Below, piece by piece: positions 61,076-64,000 of a stretch of DNA of 64,000 bases. The stretch lies in the NCBI RefSeq assembly GCF_047302285.1, contig NZ_CP154845.1, positions 1,488,001-1,552,000 on the forward strand, read 5' to 3'. The DNA is from Robertmurraya sp047302285 (GTDB lineage: Bacteria > Bacillota > Bacilli > Bacillales > Cytobacillaceae). Within the stretch, counting starts at the first letter, position 1. Each line of letters opens with the position of its first letter. The notes below the pieces were generated by a model. That model searched no databases. It saw nothing but the letters and a program-made list of their open reading frames with translations, and was not told where the DNA came from. The position numbers were made by a program, and so were the translations under genes.

Positions 61076-62842
61076 GTGTACGGGAGAACATATTTTTGTG
61101 GAGAAGTACCAGAGCAAGCGATTGGAGAACAAGTAGTCTTAAAAGGGTGGGTGCAAAAGCGTCGTGACCTCGGTGGTCTTATTTTTATTGATCTACGTGA
61201 TCGTACAGGCATTATCCAGGTCGTTTTTAACCCTGAAGAATCAAAGGAAGCTTTAGCGGTTGCTGAGAAAATTAGAAATGAATATGTTCTCGATATTAAA
61301 GGAACAGTGGTCGCCCGTGAAGAGGGAACCGTAAATGAAAATGTAAAGACCGGAAAGATTGAAGTGAAAGCTCAGGAAGTTACGATTATTAATGAAGCGA
61401 AAACTCCTCCTTTTACAATTGATAATAAAGCAGATGTATCTGAAGATATTCGTTTAAAATACCGTTACTTAGATTTAAGACGCCCAGTCATGTTTGAAAC
61501 ATTCAAAATGCGTCATCAAGTTACAAAAGTGGTCCGTGACTTTTTAGATAGTGAAGGGTTCTTAGATATAGAGACGCCAATGTTAACAAAAAGCACCCCA
61601 GAAGGAGCGCGTGATTATTTAGTACCGAGCCGTGTTCATCCAGGTGAATTCTATGCCTTACCACAATCTCCACAGCTTTTTAAACAGCTACTTATGGTCG
61701 GTGGAATTGAACGTTATTATCAAATTGCCCGTTGTTTCCGTGATGAGGATTTACGTGCAGACCGTCAGCCAGAGTTTACACAAATCGACATTGAAACAAG
61801 CTTCCTAAGTCAAGATGACATTATTGCCATGATGGAAGTAATGATGAAGAAAATGATGCAAGAAGTAAAAGGCTTAGATATCTCGATTCCATTTGCTCGT
61901 ATGCCATATGATGAAGCCATGGCTCGTTTCGGTTCAGATAAACCGGATACTCGTTTTGGACTTGAGCTCGTTGACTTATCTGAAATCGTGAAGGATTCAA
62001 GCTTCAAAGTATTTGCAGGCGCTGTTTCTTCCGGTGGACAAGTGAAGGCCATTAATGTGAAGGGAGCAGCTTCCAACTATTCAAGAAAAGATATTGATGC
62101 TTTAACGGAGTTTGTAGCTGTCTATGGAGCAAAGGGTCTAGCTTGGTTGAAGGCAGAGGAAGAGGGCTTAAAGGGGCCAATTTCAAAATTCATTAGCGAA
62201 GAAGAGGCAACTGGCATTCAGTCAGCATTAGAAGTGGAAACAGGTGACTTATTGCTATTTGTCGCTGATAAGAAAAACGTCGTGGCAGATGCGTTAGGTG
62301 CTCTTCGTCTTAAGCTTGGAAAAGAACTTGATTTAATTGACCAAAGCAAGTTTCAGTTCCTATGGGTGACGGACTGGCCACTATTAGAATATGACGAAGA
62401 GGCAGGCCGTTATTTCGCTGCCCATCATCCATTTACGATGCCTGTTCGAGAAGACTTAGAATTATTGGACACTGACCCAGGTGCAGTCCGTGCGCAAGCA
62501 TACGACTTAGTGTTGAATGGTTATGAGCTAGGTGGAGGATCTCTTCGTATTTTCGAAAAAGAAGTTCAAGAGAAAATGTTCTCGATTCTTGGTTTTTCTG
62601 AAGAAGAAGCAAGAGAACAATTTGGCTTCCTACTTGAAGCGTTCGAATACGGTACACCACCACATGGTGGTATCGCTCTAGGTTTGGATCGCTTAGTTAT
62701 GCTGCTCGCTGGTCGTACAAATCTTCGTGATACCATTGCCTTTCCGAAGACAGCAAGTGCAAGCTGCTTGTTAACAGAAGCACCAGGTGAGGTCAGTGAA
62801 GCACAGCTTACTGAACTGCATTTATCATTAAAAAAGAAGTAA
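61076..62842 (+). CDS. aspS: Aspartyl-tRNA synthetase
   Basis: 588 residues from a GTG behind AAGGAGGA, 13 bases after hisS. OB-fold anticodon domain (about 1-105), class II core with motif 2 ARCFRDEDLRADRQPEFTQ near 217, the bacterial-type GAD insertion domain (about 290-420), and motif 3 GGIALGLDRLVMLLAG near 530. Bacterial AspRS of this length; the discriminating or non-discriminating type cannot be stated here. Confidence 0.97.
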   Translation: MYGRTYFCGEVPEQAIGEQVVLKGWVQKRRDLGGLIFIDLRDRTGIIQVVFNPEESKEALAVAEKIRNEYVLDIKGTVVAREEGTVNENVKTGKIEVKAQEVTIINEAKTPPFTIDNKADVSEDIRLKYRYLDLRRPVMFETFKMRHQVTKVVRDFLDSEGFLDIETPMLTKSTPEGARDYLVPSRVHPGEFYALPQSPQLFKQLLMVGGIERYYQIARCFRDEDLRADRQPEFTQIDIETSFLSQDDIIAMMEVMMKKMMQEVKGLDISIPFARMPYDEAMARFGSDKPDTRFGLELVDLSEIVKDSSFKVFAGAVSSGGQVKAINVKGAASNYSRKDIDALTEFVAVYGAKGLAWLKAEEEGLKGPISKFISEEEATGIQSALEVETGDLLLFVADKKNVVADALGALRLKLGKELDLIDQSKFQFLWVTDWPLLEYDEEAGRYFAAHHPFTMPVREDLELLDTDPGAVRAQAYDLVLNGYELGGGSLRIFEKEVQEKMFSILGFSEEEAREQFGFLLEAFEYGTPPHGGIALGLDRLVMLLAGRTNLRDTIAFPKTASASCLLTEAPGEVSEAQLTELHLSLKKK

Positions 62843-62869
62843 TTGGTAATAACTGCATAGGGGGCTTCC

Positions 62870-62898
62870 TTGAAAGGGAGACTTAAATATGCTATGAT
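62870..62898 (+). promoter_or_regulatory. Sigma-A promoter of 6S RNA
   Basis: TTGAAA (62870-62875), a 17-base spacer, TATGAT (62893-62898). The predicted start falls within a few bases of the 5' end of the 6S RNA. Confidence 0.85.
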
Positions 62899-62908
62899 AA
62901 GAACAAAT

Positions 62909-63097
62909 AAAGAGTCCTGATGTGTTTGTGGTAAACCCTATGTTTTGACCTAACATACTACCTTCGGGAGTTTGCGTTTCCTGGTGAAGTAAATGCCTAG
63001 TCAATAGGACTTACAACCACTCGGAACAGAACACCCACCTGCTGAGTGCGGGTTCAAAACGAAGGATAAACGTACGACGGCACGATTGGGACTCTTT
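62909..63097 (+). ncRNA. ssrS: 6S RNA (6S-1/BsrA type)
   Basis: About 189 bases with perfectly complementary ends AAAGAGTCC (62909-62917) and GGACTCTTT (63089-63097), the closing stem of 6S RNA. The internal part contains GTTTTGACCTAACATACT, CTTCGGGAGTTTGCG and CCTGGTGAAGTAAATGCC, which match my memory of Bacillus 6S-1. The gene lies just downstream of aspS, as bsrA does in B. subtilis, with its own promoter and terminator. 6S RNA mimics an open promoter and sequesters sigma-A RNA polymerase in stationary phase. Confidence 0.9.
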
Positions 63098-63105
63098 ACA
63101 TACTT

Positions 63106-63143
63106 AAAAAAAACGTTCATGCGATTAGCATGAATTTTTTTGT
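63106..63143 (+). terminator. Rho-independent terminator of 6S RNA
   Basis: TTCATGC with GCATGAA around GATTA, flanked by an A-run and a seven-T run. Confidence 0.9.
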
Positions 63144-63230
63144 TTTAGAGAAATTTATAAATTCCCTCGATTTGTGGATAAGTATTCGATAAAATGTTCG
63201 AATAAACAGTAGGAATATCGGTATGAAAAA

Positions 63231-63417
63231 TTAACAGGAAAAATTCCGCTTAATGAGCAAGCATCATGAAAAAGAGCCCAAATAACAGGAGAAATTCCTG
63301 CTATTCCCTCAAAAAATGCCAAAATAAACGATTTTGCTCTCCATAAGCGGAAAATCTTCCGTTATTTCCCCTAAAAGGGCACCACCCAAATATTTAACAG
63401 GAAAAACTCCTCTTATT
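63231..63417. repeat. Second cluster of the palindromic repeat family
   Basis: Units at 63231-63253, 63281-63305, 63343-63365 and 63394-63417, of the form TTAACAGGAAAAATTCC-GCTTAA or ATAAGCGGAAAATCTTCC-GTTAT. They share arms and spacing with the cluster at 39573-39760, and both end types (CAGGA and GCGGA) occur in each cluster. A degenerate fifth unit may lie near 63204-63226. No gene was seen between the 6S terminator and the symporter gene. Confidence 0.88.
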
Positions 63418-63507
63418 TTGTGAAGAGGAGATTATTAATCGACAGTCTCAACAAAAGACCTCTTATACTTGAGCTAGGTCGTGCAGTTAACCTTTTTTTA
63501 CGTAAAA

Positions 63508-64000
63508 TCATGCTTCTCCCGTCTTTTCCATCCAATCCTTCCCTTCGAACATTCTTGAAACCAGCATCGCAGAAGCATTATCTCCCGTTACGTTTAAGGC
63601 AGTTGCCGGTGCATCGATGATCGTGCTGATAGCGGCAATAATCGGTAGTGCTTCCATGGGAAAACGATATAAACTGATGATTAACATTTCAGCAATCATT
63701 CCACCGCTTGCGATAGCTCCCATGACAGTTCCGCCAAGGACCGCAATTAACATCGCAAGTCCAATGGTACCTAAACCAGAAAATTCCATATCAAAGACAC
63801 TGAATAGGATGGCAATTTTTATAATGACACCTAAGACAGAACCCTCTTTATGCATAGAGGCTCCAAGTGGAATAATCGTTTCTCGTATATCTTTTGGAAT
63901 TTTCATCTTTTTTGTGGCTTCAAGATTGACAGGAAGAGAAGCCATACTGCTACAAGTAAATCTGTCCCAAACGAACCTACTAAATAAGCAAAATAGGCTC
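63508..64000 (-). CDS. Dicarboxylate/amino-acid:cation symporter, C-terminal part (5' end outside window)
   Basis: 164 residues visible, open to the right edge. DAACS family motifs: the serine-rich re-entrant loop as FTCSSMASLPVNLEATKK, IIPLGASMHKEGSV, the GMIAEMLI segment, and the substrate-site block STIIDAPATALNVTGDNASAMLVSR. It is a sodium- or proton-coupled carrier for C4-dicarboxylates, glutamate or serine; the substrate is not decided by the visible part. It converges on the 6S RNA and palindromic repeat region. Confidence 0.88.
   Translation of the reverse strand, partial: SLFCLFSRFVWDRFTCSSMASLPVNLEATKKMKIPKDIRETIIPLGASMHKEGSVLGVIIKIAILFSVFDMEFSGLGTIGLAMLIAVLGGTVMGAIASGGMIAEMLIISLYRFPMEALPIIAAISTIIDAPATALNVTGDNASAMLVSRMFEGKDWMEKTGEA

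Noticed and set aside
63420..63620. Open frame between the palindrome cluster and the symporter gene
   Set aside because: It runs antisense into the 3' end of the symporter gene and lacks a ribosome site.

Overview
The window is a contiguous stretch of chromosome from a low-GC, endospore-forming Firmicute of the family Bacillaceae. This rests on sporulation genes (spoIIB, spoIVFA/FB, spo0B, safA, bofC, spoVB, a CotS-like kinase, a YhcN/YlaJ lipoprotein), on Bacillus-type ribosome binding sites with many TTG and GTG starts, and on gene order that follows the B. subtilis spoIIB-maf-radC-mreBCD-minCD-spoIVF-rplU-rpmA-spo0B-obg ... ruvAB-queA-tgt-secDF-recJ-apt-relA-dtd-hisS-aspS backbone. It is not B. 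subtilis itself: it carries an RNase E/G gene, lacks the nad genes next to niaR, and has a large type IV pilus locus where B. subtilis has only comC.

Region 1 (1-19987) is the accessory part, a type IV pilus locus. It opens with the 3' part of a very large surface protein with two tandem von Willebrand A modules and three Big-like modules. Convergent to it are three minor pilin-like genes (PilV/PilW/PilX-like), the last with a long beta-solenoid-like body. Divergent from these is a long operon: an acidic membrane protein, a PRC-barrel protein, a membrane-anchored G5/VanW-like protein, pilB, pilT, pilC, a major pilin with its own promoter, prepilin peptidase, pilM, pilN and pilO. After a terminator come spoIIB and an orphan pilin. 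Together they encode a complete, probably retractile pilus with a candidate tip adhesin.

Region 2 (20236-34558) is core: maf, radC, the mreBCD and minCD shape and division genes, the spoIVF sigma-K checkpoint pair behind a clear sigma-E promoter, rng, the L21 leader with rplU-prp-rpmA, spo0B-obg, and pheB-pheA. A 155-bp dispersed repeat sits directly upstream of minC and again upstream of pheB. A five-unit 20-bp repeat array lies before spo0B.

Region 3 (34569-47335) holds niaR, safA, a spore-coat kinase-like gene, a sporulation lipoprotein, bofC, ruvAB, a DUF2905 gene, queA, tgt, yajC, two small membrane-protein genes and spoVB. A cluster of short palindromic repeats lies between bofC and ruvA.

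Region 4 (47521-64000) holds comN, secDF, a cation efflux gene, recJ, apt, relA, dtd, a five-SH3b cell-wall amidase, a small HTH-like gene, a T-box-controlled hisS-aspS operon, 6S RNA with its own promoter and terminator, a second cluster of the same palindromic repeats, and the 3' part of a dicarboxylate/amino-acid symporter gene that runs off the right edge.

No tRNA, rRNA, CRISPR array, insertion sequence or prophage gene was seen. Identifications come from reading motifs and remembered family features; no database search was run.
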